A stretch of DNA of 27,401 nt from Chara braunii (lineage: Eukaryota > Streptophyta > Charophyceae > Charales > Characeae), in NCBI GenBank assembly GCA_003427395.1, contig BFEA01001153.1:32985-60385 (forward strand). Reading direction: 5' to 3'. Below the pieces are notes generated by a model. The model was not told the origin of the DNA. It saw only the letters and a program-made list of their open reading frames with translations, and did not search any database. Positions 18,526 through 27,401 of the stretch are shown one piece after another (within the stretch, counting starts at the first letter, position 1; each line of letters opens with the position of its first letter). The position numbers and the translations under genes were made by a program.

Positions 18526-20439
18526 ATGGAACAGCAGCATGAACAGCTGTGCGAGATGGTGCAAAAATGCTTCATCACTGGGCAGGAGGACCCGGGCAAA
18601 GCAGATAGCTATATAGCTACGACACGAGATGATCCGAACGATACGGTCATAGTGGATATCGACCCGAGAGCGGCAGAGGTTACTGTCGAATATTTACATA
18701 GGCATGGTGTCCTCGTCGTGTTCCAGGGATTGGAAGCTGGGGTCCCGTTTGCCAAAAAAGAGGAATGGATGAGATCGATGGAATCGGGATGGGATTTGAC
18801 AATGGTCAAGGGACAGAAAGGTCGGGTGAGACCAGAAGGAGCTAACATGATCTCCTACCTAGTAGTCAATCATGTCCTTAGGGACTGGCTGATCAATACA
18901 TTACAGAGAGAGGATAAAGCCGTGGTGGGAGGAAAACCGTGCAAAGTATTGTATAAACCATGGGCGACCCCTTCGGAACAAGCAAAAGCCAGGGAGGACC
19001 TTCAAGCCCAGAGGTTTTGGATTAGGGTCTTGAGGGTTCCCTTTCTAGCCATGCCTTTTTTGGAAGCAGCAGTGAAAAGGGAGTATGGACAGGTTCTGAA
19101 ATCCTATCCCCCGGAGAGAAATCAGGCGGCGCCTCGACTGGTGAATCGCCGCTTTGACCTCCACCCGCGAGCGAAGTCCAGAGTGACTAAATTCCTTAAA
19201 TTTCGCTTGCCACAGGGTTGGCACAATGTGGAAATTGTCACACAGGACTCCCCATGGTGTCACGACTGTCGTTGGTATGGTCACACGACTGGGGATGACA
19301 CATGTCCAAAAAAGACGACAGGACCTTCCGGGTCGGTGACAGCCGCCCACACGTCCTCTGGACCTGCTGTTACTCGAACCCCGCCAGTGCCGCCCTCGTC
19401 GGGATCGACTGTCACGCCCACAACCTCGATGCCGACAGGGACACAGCCACACCTTTCTTCTCCGGCAACGTCCGGAATTTTGTTGCTCACAAGCTCCTTG
19501 CCCGCCTCGGCTACCTCGCTGTCGGGCCCGTCTGCATCAGGACCAACGAAAGGCCTGGTGTCTACAGGACCCAGCACCTCTACCATAGTTACCACAACGG
19601 AAGTTGTGCTACGTACCTCTCAGGATGGGATGTATCCTCCTGTGTCACAGCAGCAGTCGCCGGCAGGACCGGAAGTGCACATGCAGTCACAAAAGGACAC
19701 ACCATTACAACATCGCGGGAGAAAAATGTTATCTGGTGGACCGAAAACGCCAGGGTACAAACCGTATCAAAGACAAAACCCTACCAGGAAACAAGATGAC
19801 AGGTTAGTTACATGGGCTGATATGGTGGAGGATGATGAGCCGCTTTGTGAGGGAGACCCGTCCCTCGAAGACGACGATCAGCGACAGCAGCAGCTTCGTG
19901 GAGCCGACGTGTACCCTGGTTCTATTCAGGATGCTCTAGCATCAGGACAACCGTGGGTTGTTATTCCCTTGTTTTTTTTGGCTGTGGAAGAGGATTTACA
20001 ACTGATGACTGTCCTCTCGGCACAGGGATCTCTCTCCATCCCCCACTACGAAACACATATTGAGCCCACCTTCGAATCAGTGATGATGGAAATCCAAAAG
20101 TGGTTGATGCCGACTTACAGAATCAGACCCTACCCGAGCATGGAATGGGTGAGGCTAACACCGACGAATGCCCAGGGGAGAACATATATTCTTTGTTTCC
20201 CGATGATTGATGCAATTATCAACCCAGCGAGTCAAGGGGCCCCTCCGCTCACTTGGCTACGCTGGATCTCGCTGCAACTGTTCAAAAATCCCGCTGGACA
20301 GACTGCGACGAACACCAAAGTGTATGACTGTTGGAATGCTGTACTACTCACACAGGTGAACTCCCACATCCCATGGCACAAAAGCATCTTCTGCAATCAA
20401 TTTTTGATGCTTAAATGTGCGGATTGGCCTCAGCAATAG
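18526..20439 (+). CDS. LINE ORF1 protein, zinc-knuckle nucleic-acid-binding
   Basis: Intact 637-codon frame. In LINEs the ORF1 protein coats element RNA and chaperones nucleic acids during target-primed reverse transcription. Residues about 60-230 resemble the DUF4283-type RNA-binding region of plant LINE ORF1 proteins, with a conserved-looking FWIRVLRVPFLAMPFLEAAV stretch. This assignment is by general character, not by search. A zinc knuckle follows with C245, C248, H253 and C260 (CX2CX4HX6C, a non-standard last spacing). Residues about 265-390 are a low-complexity Ser/Thr/Pro linker. About 495-637 look globular again, with no family recognised. The frame ends in TAG four bases before ORF2. 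It has no internal stop, unlike ORF2. Confidence 0.88.
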   Translation: MEQQHEQLCEMVQKCFITGQEDPGKADSYIATTRDDPNDTVIVDIDPRAAEVTVEYLHRHGVLVVFQGLEAGVPFAKKEEWMRSMESGWDLTMVKGQKGRVRPEGANMISYLVVNHVLRDWLINTLQREDKAVVGGKPCKVLYKPWATPSEQAKAREDLQAQRFWIRVLRVPFLAMPFLEAAVKREYGQVLKSYPPERNQAAPRLVNRRFDLHPRAKSRVTKFLKFRLPQGWHNVEIVTQDSPWCHDCRWYGHTTGDDTCPKKTTGPSGSVTAAHTSSGPAVTRTPPVPPSSGSTVTPTTSMPTGTQPHLSSPATSGILLLTSSLPASATSLSGPSASGPTKGLVSTGPSTSTIVTTTEVVLRTSQDGMYPPVSQQQSPAGPEVHMQSQKDTPLQHRGRKMLSGGPKTPGYKPYQRQNPTRKQDDRLVTWADMVEDDEPLCEGDPSLEDDDQRQQQLRGADVYPGSIQDALASGQPWVVIPLFFLAVEEDLQLMTVLSAQGSLSIPHYETHIEPTFESVMMEIQKWLMPTYRIRPYPSMEWVRLTPTNAQGRTYILCFPMIDAIINPASQGAPPLTWLRWISLQLFKNPAGQTATNTKVYDCWNAVLLTQVNSHIPWHKSIFCNQFLMLKCADWPQQ

Positions 20440-20443
20440 ATAA

Positions 20444-23400
20444 ATGGATACAATCAGATTGGTCTCTTGGAATATACGGGGGTTAGGATCGAGAAGAGTT
20501 GCCGTTAAACGATCCTTAATCAAAACTTTGGCTAGAAACAGAGAGATTCAGATAGTACTGTTGCAGGAGACAAAGCTGAATGATGCTGCGATCACTGAGC
20601 AGATGGGTTGGTGGCTGGGGGAATAGTTTTGGGCCCCCGACCAAGGAACAAAAGGAGGTGTGGCAATCCTTATTACAAGGACTGCACCCTTTGTTGTCAC
20701 TGACCACGGTTCTGATCCGTTTGGTCGATGAGTATGGGTTAGAATCATGGTACGCCATGGACAGTGGGCTATCTTTAACCTTTGCGCTCCTACCTCTCAG
20801 GCAGATAGAGTTGCCCTATTCAAATCGCTGGCATGGATAATCCCTCGAGTGGACAACCTCATATTGGGAGGGGATTGGAATACAACCCTGCTCCCGGGTG
20901 TTGACTCGATGAGACCTGGCCCGGCTGGAAATGACGCTGTTCAATTGGCCAACTTCACCTATGCTAACGGGTTTTCCGATTTATATAGAGTGTTGCACCC
21001 CTTTGATAAAGGATTCACCTTTTTCTCNGCAGGANCTCCTCAACAGCAATATCTGCCTAGGAGCCGGATCGACCTCTTTTTNGCAGCTGACGTCTTGTTG
21101 CCTAGATTGTCTAGATGCTTTGTTGTACCATATGCNGGATCAGATCACATGCCAATTTTTCTAGAGTTTTTTCTTCATGTTTCCATTCGAGTTGGTAGAG
21201 ATAGGATAGCGCTGCCTGAATGGGTGGTGAGGACAGCGGAGTTCTCACAGTTTGTCTNCGAGTTTTGGCCAAAGTGGAGAACGACTCAAAACCTTTTCCC
21301 CTCCCTGGCCGCCTGGCTGCAGGGTGGGCAGCAAATAATTCTGAAAAGAGGGTTGTCCATCAAGAACTCTATTCTCCTACTTAATCGCTCAGAACTACGG
21401 AACATTAATGATGAGATTGTAACCCTACAACGATTAGCGACGACTGCAACCACTCCGGGTGAGGAGCAAGCCCTCATTGCTCGAACCGAAGAGCTTCGAC
21501 AGTGCTGGGTGGAACGGACCCAACCAACAATGAGTAATGTGATTCACAATAGACGAATTGGTTGGTTGGTGAAAGGAGACCACACGACTTCCTCCTTTTT
21601 TGCTGCTCACCGCCCGCTCCGAAAACCGCAGTTGGTAACAGCCATTCGACACCCGTTTGATACTTCCGTACCATTGGCTACAGAAACCCGGGCAATTGTT
21701 GTAAATATCTCTTTATTTTATGAAAGCTTGCTCACATCACAAGCGCAATATACGGAACAGCAACTGCTCCAGCAGTTTCATGAAGAAGTCTGGTTGAAAG
21801 TGAGTAACAAATTGACGGATCGACAAGAACAATCTTTGGAGACTGATATCCTCATGCAGGAGGTGGTGGATGCAGTATCGTCATTGGCATGCCATTAAGC
21901 ACCCGGAGTGGACGGACTACCAGCCCAGTTTTTTCGAGGGTTTTCACTGCATCTGCTACCGAAACTGCTGATGATCTGTCAAAGTGTGTGGAACGGAGCT
22001 GCTTTGCCTGTATCAGCATTGTAGGGTATTATTACCTTTGTCTTCAAAAAAGGAGACCGCACAGACATAGCGAACTACAGACCAATAACGCTTATGCGTG
22101 TGTTGTACAAAATTCTCTCCAAAATATTGACTGCAAGATTACAGAGCGTGCTCCCGTCCCTTATACACCGAACCCAGACAGGATTTATTCAGAATAGACA
22201 AATTCTACACAATGTGATGGTGGTAGAGCAATTGGCTGAGTTGGTGGCATCGGGTGAGGAGAATCTAGCCATTATTTTACTTGACCTGGCCAAAGCTTAT
22301 GACCGTGTGGGTTGGGAGTTCCTGCAAGCAACCCTCACAGCTTTTGGATTTGGTCCGAAATGCAAACATGTCGTCGGCAGTCTGTTGCGAAACGCCACTT
22401 CTCAGATCTGTGTGAATGGGACCCTGTCAGCCCCGATCAGGTTAGGCAGATCAGTTAGACAGGGGTGCTCGGTGGCGCCTTATTTGTACATAATGTATGT
22501 AGAGATTATGCACATTATGATTAGATCGAACCCAGAAATACCGTGATTTCTTCTCCCTTCCGGAGAGTAGCTGAAATCGGAAGCGTTCGCAAATGATTCT
22601 GTGGCTTTCTCCCCCTTGACAGACCAGGCCTTCTTCACGTTGAGGAACACCATAGATTTGTTTTGTCATCTCTCACAAGCCCAGGTCAATTGGTCAAAAT
22701 CCTCCGTCTTGATACCCCCCGGTCAACAGGCACCCCTCACTTGGGGACTNNGGNTAGTGGCCCCGACTACNCACGAAAGACTGTTGGGTCATCAGCTGTC
22801 CTTTGACCCGCGACTGACACAANACTCATCTGCAGCTGTGGTGGGCTTAAGAACAGCATTGCAGCCATGGATAAAATATAAGGGAGCCAGCTTGTTTGGC
22901 CGAGCCTTAGTAATCAATAATGCAGTGCTGTCAACACTGTGGTACCGCAGATCACTGCACCANCTCGACCCGTCATCGCTTCAGACCACANGTCATTTGC
23001 TGACACATTACCTGTGGAAAGAAGAGTTGAACGATGACAACTTCCTGCCGAAAGTTGCATGGCAGACCATTACCCAGCCAAAACGCAAAGGGGGATTGGC
23101 GATTTTGGATCCGGAACGGCAAATTGACGCCCTTCTCACGAGATGGGTGCCGTGGGCGATCTCAGAAAGCCCCTATTCGGCATGGCGACAGCTCACTGAG
23201 TACTCGCTGTTTTCTGAGTTGGAGTGGACTGAGCTTAGATGCATATGGCTGACGGTCCTTAACCCTGAGTATCATCGTAAAAGATTATCTCCTGGCTTAT
23301 GGACTGGGATATTGAAAGCATGGAGGGGAGTATGTCCCAAACTGCAACCTCCCCCCCTTGTTTTTGAGAGGCTAATGACGCAGCCACTATTCAACAATCC

Positions 23401-24657
23401 NTTTTTGCTCGATTCCCAGGGGTACCCTTTTAGATGTTTTGGACCGCGAGAATTCGGCAATGCATGGATGGCTCGAGGGATAGGAACTATAGCTGACATC
23501 TGGGACTTGGAGACCTCCGATTGGAAACCTGTGGAATCGTTGGCCCNAAAACTTTNTGGACTGTGGCATCAGGCTGATCATTTGGAACAGCTGAAAAATG
23601 CAGTGCCTCAACACTGGGAACAGACATTGAGAACCGGGCCCAGGCTGCTCAAAGGAATGTGGTACAAAAGAACTCAACAGCCGGTGCCTGATTGTATTTG
23701 GAGAATAGAGGAATATCCGGACGCGGTGGAAATCCCAAACGCCTGCTGGCATGTAAAAAAAGGGGCTGACTCTTTGGGAGAACCTCTGCAATTGGCAGAG
23801 GAACAGCTTCCCCTTCCCCCTGCAGATCAGCTAGCGCCGGTCTGCGTATTGGAACTCAAACAAAGTTACAGGCCGTTCTTTATTCAGATGCCTGCATACA
23901 ACTTACCGGTTGACCCCAGAGACTGGGCGTGGAAGCATCCACTACGACCTGACGAAAGGGTAATTTTAACAGAATACACGACAAAACTCGGTTACCTTTT
24001 GATGACACCATCAACAGACATTAACTGGACAGTGCCCGAAGATGGGTGGCAACAGGCTGGGTGGCAGACACTGTGGCACGACTAACAGCGGCACTCCCGG
24101 CTTTTTGGAAACAGTTGTTGGAATTGACGGTGATGAAGCACTCAAGTTTACTCTGGTTGCTGATGCACTTGGCATTGCCGGTTAACACTTGGTGTGCCAG
24201 GAGAACTGCTAAGGCAGTACCGGAATGCCAACTGTGCCCGGGGACCCGGATGGAGGACATCCAACATTTCTTGTTGCATTGTGAGCTTTCTAGGCCGTTT
24301 TGGGAATGGTGGCGACAATCAGACGTACCGATCCCGGGGGCGGACTCCCGCTGGGGAGATAATTTCATTCTTATTGGGACTGNTGCAAGGAGAACGACGC
24401 CCCAACTACAATACGGACATGCGGAAGAGACAATCAGAGGTGCCATACTTTGGACTCTTTGGAACCTTAGGAATGCAATGATCAGAAGAGATGAGCGATT
24501 GACACCGCCAATGATCAGAGCGGAAATCAAATACTCAATTAAACTGGCCATTTCGGCAGATTGGGAGCACCGCGTTCTCAAAAAGGGGTACTCTGCCAAG
24601 GCACTCAAGTGGTTCGGGAACAGATGGGGAGCCTTCTCGGGCCTGACACTCGTCTAG
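20444..24657 (+). pseudogene. LINE ORF2 polyprotein (endonuclease-RT-zinc), broken
   Basis: About 1,404 codons. The endonuclease at the N-terminus keeps WNIRG (N10), QETK (E42), GDWN (D144, N146) and SDH (codons 233-235), matching the catalytic set of L1-type enzymes. The reverse transcriptase has KKGD..NYRPI, LLDLAKAYDRV (D614), RQGCS (672-675) and FAND at codons 715-718 where FADD is expected, so one catalytic Asp is changed to Asn. A C-terminal zf-RVT region has CQLC (24226-24237) and a later H-x3-H-C. In-frame stops lie at 20624, 20729, 21896, 22022, 22544 and 22568, and the frame shifts between 24046 and 24085. Fifteen single N bases add uncertainty. The start ATG lies four bases after the ORF1 stop. 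Confidence 0.92.
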
Positions 24658-25049
24658 ATGGATCGCCGGTGTTGAGATTCTCTGCGTTTTTCATTTAGTT
24701 TAGCCTACTATTACTCTCCCTTGGGTTGGCCTATGAACAATGGAAGGAGTGGATAGATAGATAGACAGTCGATAGATAGTTTGTAGATTGGGGTAATGGA
24801 ATAGCCTACCCCCATTGCTTCGCTGTTGGTTCCTGGCTTCCTGTTTTCATTTTATTTACTTTCGGTCTTTTCTGTTTTCTTTCTTGGTAAACCATCCGAC
24901 ACAGGCTTTTCGCTGTGGTTGGGATGGGTTTGGCCAGGAGTGCCTCACCCAGCCCGATTTGCCACAGCTAATGTGAGGGACGCCGGACCCGTTTTCCGGC
25001 AATAATGGGATGGTGACAGTTGTTTAAAAAAAAAAAAAGAAAAAAAGAA
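24658..25049 (+). other. LINE 3' UTR, hairpins and A-rich tail
   Basis: A GATA-rich run lies at about 24752-24778. Two stem-loops follow. At 24892-24927 CCATCC pairs with GGATGG and encloses CACAG/CTGTG. At 24982-25000 GCCGGA pairs with TCCGGC. The second ends only about 25 nt before the A-rich tail (25025-25049), where some LINE reverse transcriptases recognise a 3' hairpin in their RNA. That role is inferred here from position. Confidence 0.65.
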
Positions 25050-25068
25050 AAGAAGAGCATAGAGGTTG
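25050..25068. repeat. 3' target-site duplication of the LINE
   Basis: Nineteen bases identical to 17100-17118, directly after the A-rich tail. Together they show the pre-insertion site continued from the sequence left of 17100 into GGTTGTGGACCTCAC on the right. Confidence 0.93.
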
Positions 25069-26240
25069 TGGACCTCACAAAATCCTATCAGGATAATTGT
25101 AATTTACTCTATTTGGGCCATTACCCAGCTTCGGCTCAAACGAAATTCAATTTCCTTTGCAGCTCTCTGTCTTTTTTCAGGTTTTTTTTGTGTTAAAAAA
25201 AAAAAAAAAAGGGGTGAACTGTCCCATGATATCCAAACCCGACGCTTCAGCCCTTCGCAAAGGGCTTTTCTTTGTTGTTGTTGTTTTCCGGCAAAGGATC
25301 ATTTTCAAAGATCTCCAAACTGTACAGATCAACAAGGGCAGTCTTGGAAGATCCTGAAGTAAATGAAAGGCTCCGGAAAACGACCTTTCGGACCTTTTTT
25401 TTTTTTTTTTTTTTTTCCACGGAACATAGATAGGGGACCTCTCGGACTCCTTTATAAATTTCTCGAAGCAGTCCGAATTTCACGAAGAACATGTCCCCAC
25501 CTCTCATGATCCTCAGAAGCCACCTCAACCAATCCTCCCCCCATCTCCCCATCTCTAGTTGTCTCCTAACCTTATTATATCCATTTGATACTACTGTCCT
25601 CACACAAATACAACATATATGGGGTTATTGCTGATGAATATAGACTGAAAGATACCGCAAATACAGATATAATGACCGCACATTGTATTTAAACAGGTGA
25701 AGACAGTAGCAGGGTCTGAACTCATGTCTGCCTCTTATTAGCTGTTGGATTAAATTTTGTGTAAAAAACAACAACCCCCCCCCCAAAAAAGAAGCTGTTG
25801 GATGTGTACCTTATGCCACCTCAGCCAACACACCCACATCTGCCCATACTTCTTCACCTAATATCTGACAAGATGAAGCACTCTGCCCTACAGCTTACAC
25901 ACTTGTGGTCCCACTCAACCCTACCATCTTCAGCCGAACAGAGCGCATGGTGATTGGTGATTGTCACTATATCTTAGACTGACAGCGTGTCTATTCGGGA
26001 GAAGAAGGTAGCAGGTAGGGAACTCTCTCTAAGAGCTCCACATACAGCCCCTAACTCTGTCCAGCTCACTCAGGTGTAACAGCCAACAGCCATTTCGTTA
26101 AATCGACATTTAATATTTTTTGAACAAAATTGAAACCTGCTTATCTGGCCCTAAAAATGACCCCGTTTTAGCTCCTGAGAACCCTGAACCCCTTTGGACG
26201 TATCTGACAAAGTCCAGATACATCGAAGTGAAAACGCCGG
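25069..26240. other. No recognisable gene; homopolymer tracts
   Basis: No convincing coding or RNA gene. A run of A lies at about 25195-25210 and a run of 22 T at 25395-25416. The T run could be a minus-strand retroelement tail, but no tRNA-like boxes were found beside it. A weak B-box-like word on the minus strand near 25715 lacks a matching A box. ORFs here read through homopolymers. Confidence 0.45.
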
Positions 26241-26263
26241 ACCCTCAGGAGCAAAAAAAGTGA

Positions 26264-26335
26264 CTTTTGGCTAAGATCAAGTGTAGTATCTGTTCTGATC
26301 AGTTTAGTATCTGATCCGTGGTCCATAGGACCATG
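26264..26335 (+). ncRNA. U2 spliceosomal snRNA fragment (5' domain), probable pseudogene
   Basis: CTTTTGGCTAAGATCAAGTG, then TAGTATCTGTTCTGATCAGT, then the following bases match the conserved 5' third of U2 snRNA. They include the GTAGTA branch-site-recognition segment, stem-loop IIa (GATCAG/CTGATC) and stem-loop IIb (TGGTCC-ATA-GGACCA). Compared with plant U2 as I know it, changes in IIa and IIb keep pairing, so the source was probably a functional diverged gene. The first ten or so nucleotides of U2 are not recognisable. After IIb the sequence turns A-rich (TTTAAAAAGAAAAAAT), and neither an Sm site nor stem-loops III/IV are seen. No plant-type upstream element was seen. A truncated copy spread by reverse transcription is the likeliest origin. 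Confidence 0.82.
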
Positions 26336-26676
26336 TTTAAAAAGAAAAAATAGGGTTGCATTTGTAGGGCAAGACAAGTAGGTTTGGTGGCTCTTTTGTT
26401 CTTTTTTCTTTTTTCCCATTAGAAAGGGCCCAGTGCCCAAGGCAAAGAACATGTAAGAGCAAAGACTCCAGCCATCCTCAAGAGGCGAAGCCCCCAACCC
26501 TGTGGTTGAGCCCAGAAACAGGGGAAGAAATACAGCAAACCCACACAGCTACCACAATACCACTGCTACCAAGAAAATCTTTAAATCTTCGACTAGAACA
26601 AGACAGACAATCTCTCTAATCTTAGTAATCTACAGACAGGGAGGAAGTTAGAAAAGGAACAAAAGAGGGTTTCAAT
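26336..26676. other. No recognisable gene
   Basis: Nothing beyond A- and T-rich stretches. The 109-codon minus-strand ORF at 26168-26497 is the antisense of the U2 fragment and its flanks and is not a gene. Confidence 0.6.
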
Positions 26677-26931
26677 TTGTTCAAAAAAAATATAATTTTT
26701 TGCAGCAGCATGCCGGCCATTGTGCTCCAGTCGGTCGAGCCATTGCTACAGAGCGGTGGCAACGAGTTGCTTTTTCTGCAGGGCTGTGCTTATGTACTCC
26801 ACCGTAAGGTGAATGCTTATCTACTCCAGCCTAAAGCTAAGGCTCGCTCGCTCCATCCTAAGGCTTACATGCTCCACCGTACAGCCCCAGCCAAGTTGAC
26901 GAATAGGATTGAGCCTCTCCTAAAATTTTAG
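26677..26931 (+). CDS. Short ORF with internal degenerate repeat, unidentified
   Basis: An 84-codon frame. Its second half is built from four degenerate units at DNA and protein level: GCTTATGTACTCCACCGTAA (26789), GCTTATCTACTCCAGCCTAA (26816), GCTCGCTCGCTCCATCCTAA (26843) and GCTTACATGCTCCACCGTAC (26864). These give AYVLHRK, AYLLQPK, ARSLHPK and AYMLHRT. Spacing of 27, 27 and 21 bp keeps the frame, which is unexpected for a non-coding repeat, but there is no homology or expression evidence. The ORF ends inside the palindrome that follows. Confidence 0.25.
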   Translation: MFKKNIIFCSSMPAIVLQSVEPLLQSGGNELLFLQGCAYVLHRKVNAYLLQPKAKARSLHPKAYMLHRTAPAKLTNRIEPLLKF

Positions 26932-26937
26932 AGGCTC
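26911..26937. repeat. Palindrome GAGCCTCT..AGAGGCTC
   Basis: GAGCCTCT (26911-26918) and AGAGGCTC (26930-26937) form an 8-bp stem. The segment between them contains the perfect palindrome TAAAATTTTA (26921-26930). It overlaps the end of the short repeat-containing ORF. Confidence 0.75.
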
Positions 26938-27401
26938 GTGCTCGCTTGATGACATACAAAGCCAGCGTCTATGAATCCTGAACACCTTGTTTCTGGAGGA
27001 AAATAATAACGGCCTCCGATCTTCGCGACGACTTCTTGTACATCCCACTCGCACACACTTGGCCTTTCCTCGTTATACGGGAATGGGCACTGTGGGGATA
27101 CAGGAAGTTGGCGCCTAGTCAGATCGGTATAATCGGTCCACATGGCATAAGTGACTGATTACGCTTGTCTTCTCAATCCATCACTCGACCGAAATGAACA
27201 GAAAATAACACCAGGTTCTCATTATCTTCCAAGTCATGACATCGGCTAGCTAGGCTGCTAGNGGCGTGCAAATCGATCCAAAAAAAAGGCACCATCTAGC
27301 ATTCATTCAAGGGGGGAAATAAATAAGAATAAACCATGCATAGAGATCAAATGCATCAAGACAACAGTTCAGCCACGCAAGGAAGTGCTTCTCTCCCGAC
27401 T
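26938..27401. other. No recognisable gene
   Basis: The minus-strand 71-codon frame at 26928-27143 has no recognisable motif. A single ambiguous base lies at 27262. Nothing else stands out to the window end. Confidence 0.45.

Larger units (their letters stand above)
17119..25049 (+). mobile_element. Essentially full-length L1-type LINE retrotransposon
   Basis: A 7.9-kb non-LTR element defined by perfect 19-bp flanking duplications. In order it has a 5' UTR (17119-18525), ORF1 (18526-20439), ORF2 (20444-24657), a 3' UTR (24658-25024) and an A-rich tail (25025-25049). ORF2 has an apurinic-type endonuclease, a reverse transcriptase and a C-terminal zf-RVT zinc region; this order, with the zinc-knuckle ORF1, is characteristic of green-lineage L1-like elements. 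ORF1 is intact but ORF2 is broken by six in-frame stops and a frameshift, so this copy cannot move by itself. The undamaged duplication suggests a fairly recent insertion. Confidence 0.93.

Noticed and set aside
19302-19799. 165-codon ORF overlapping ORF1 in another frame
   Set aside because: It lies over the Ser/Thr/Pro-rich part of ORF1, where composition bias opens alternative frames. It has no recognisable motif and no known equivalent in LINE ORF1.
20444-24657. Variant genetic code reading TAG/TAA as an amino acid, to explain the ORF2 stops
   Set aside because: ORF1 is open with a normal stop, all three stop codons occur in ORF2, and a frameshift and a catalytic substitution are also present, so decay is simpler.
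25690-25760. Second tRNA-derived SINE on the minus strand
   Set aside because: Only a weak B-box-like word is present, with no A box and no clean tail.
1-27401. CRISPR arrays, bacterial operons, LTR retrotransposon pairs
   Set aside because: No regular spacer-repeat array, ribosome-binding-site-linked gene series or convincing long terminal repeat pair was found. The repeats seen are diverged or structured as described.

Overview
The window looks like repeat-dominated nuclear DNA from a plant or green alga. The main evidence is an L1-type LINE whose ORF2 ends in a reverse-transcriptase zinc-binding (zf-RVT) region and whose ORF1 carries a zinc knuckle, a combination typical of the green lineage. 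A plant-like U2 snRNA fragment and a tRNA-derived SINE also argue for a eukaryote. A streptophyte alga such as Chara is my best guess, but the sequence alone does not prove it. I see no convincing intact host protein gene. Nearly all short open frames look like chance.

Layout. 1-2.4 kb: a poly(A) run, diverged short repeats and a 113-nt foldback (2298-2410). 2.4-4.2 kb: no clear gene, but three consensus splice donors on the minus strand. 4.24-6.62 kb: an AT-richer stretch without meaningful ORFs that holds two families of RNA-like structured repeats. The first is ten hairpins with a conserved UAAGUU hexaloop and stems that change sequence but keep pairing. The second is five alternating repeats of about 120 bp. 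7.1-7.9 kb: a dense train of short hairpins, including a possible three-way junction. 8-10.4 kb: a long (TC)n tract, otherwise nothing recognised. 10.5-11.8 kb: a decayed minus-strand coding relic with two CxxC motifs. 11.85-13.8 kb: a GC-rich minisatellite interrupted by an 84-bp-arm foldback and bracketed by diverged direct and inverted repeats. 14.3-14.5 kb: a tRNA-derived SINE on the minus strand. 14.6-16.2 kb: a diverged copy of the LINE 5' region and two tandem arrays. 16233-17067: an assembly gap.

17119-25049 is one essentially full-length LINE of about 7.9 kb, bracketed by a perfect 19-bp target-site duplication. It has a 1.4-kb 5' UTR with tandem monomers, an intact ORF1 (637 aa), and an ORF2 with endonuclease, reverse transcriptase and zinc-binding regions. 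ORF2 carries six in-frame stops, one frameshift and a changed catalytic Asp. The 3' UTR has hairpins just before an A-rich tail. ORF2 starts four bases after the ORF1 stop. 25-27.4 kb: no gene except a 5' fragment of U2 snRNA (26264-26335) and a short ORF made partly of a degenerate repeat.

The strongest candidate for something undescribed is the 4.5-6.6 kb structured-RNA district, above all the ten covarying UAAGUU hairpins. They resemble an array of protein-binding or RNA-binding sites in a long non-coding RNA. All structures were read by eye; no folding or database search was run.
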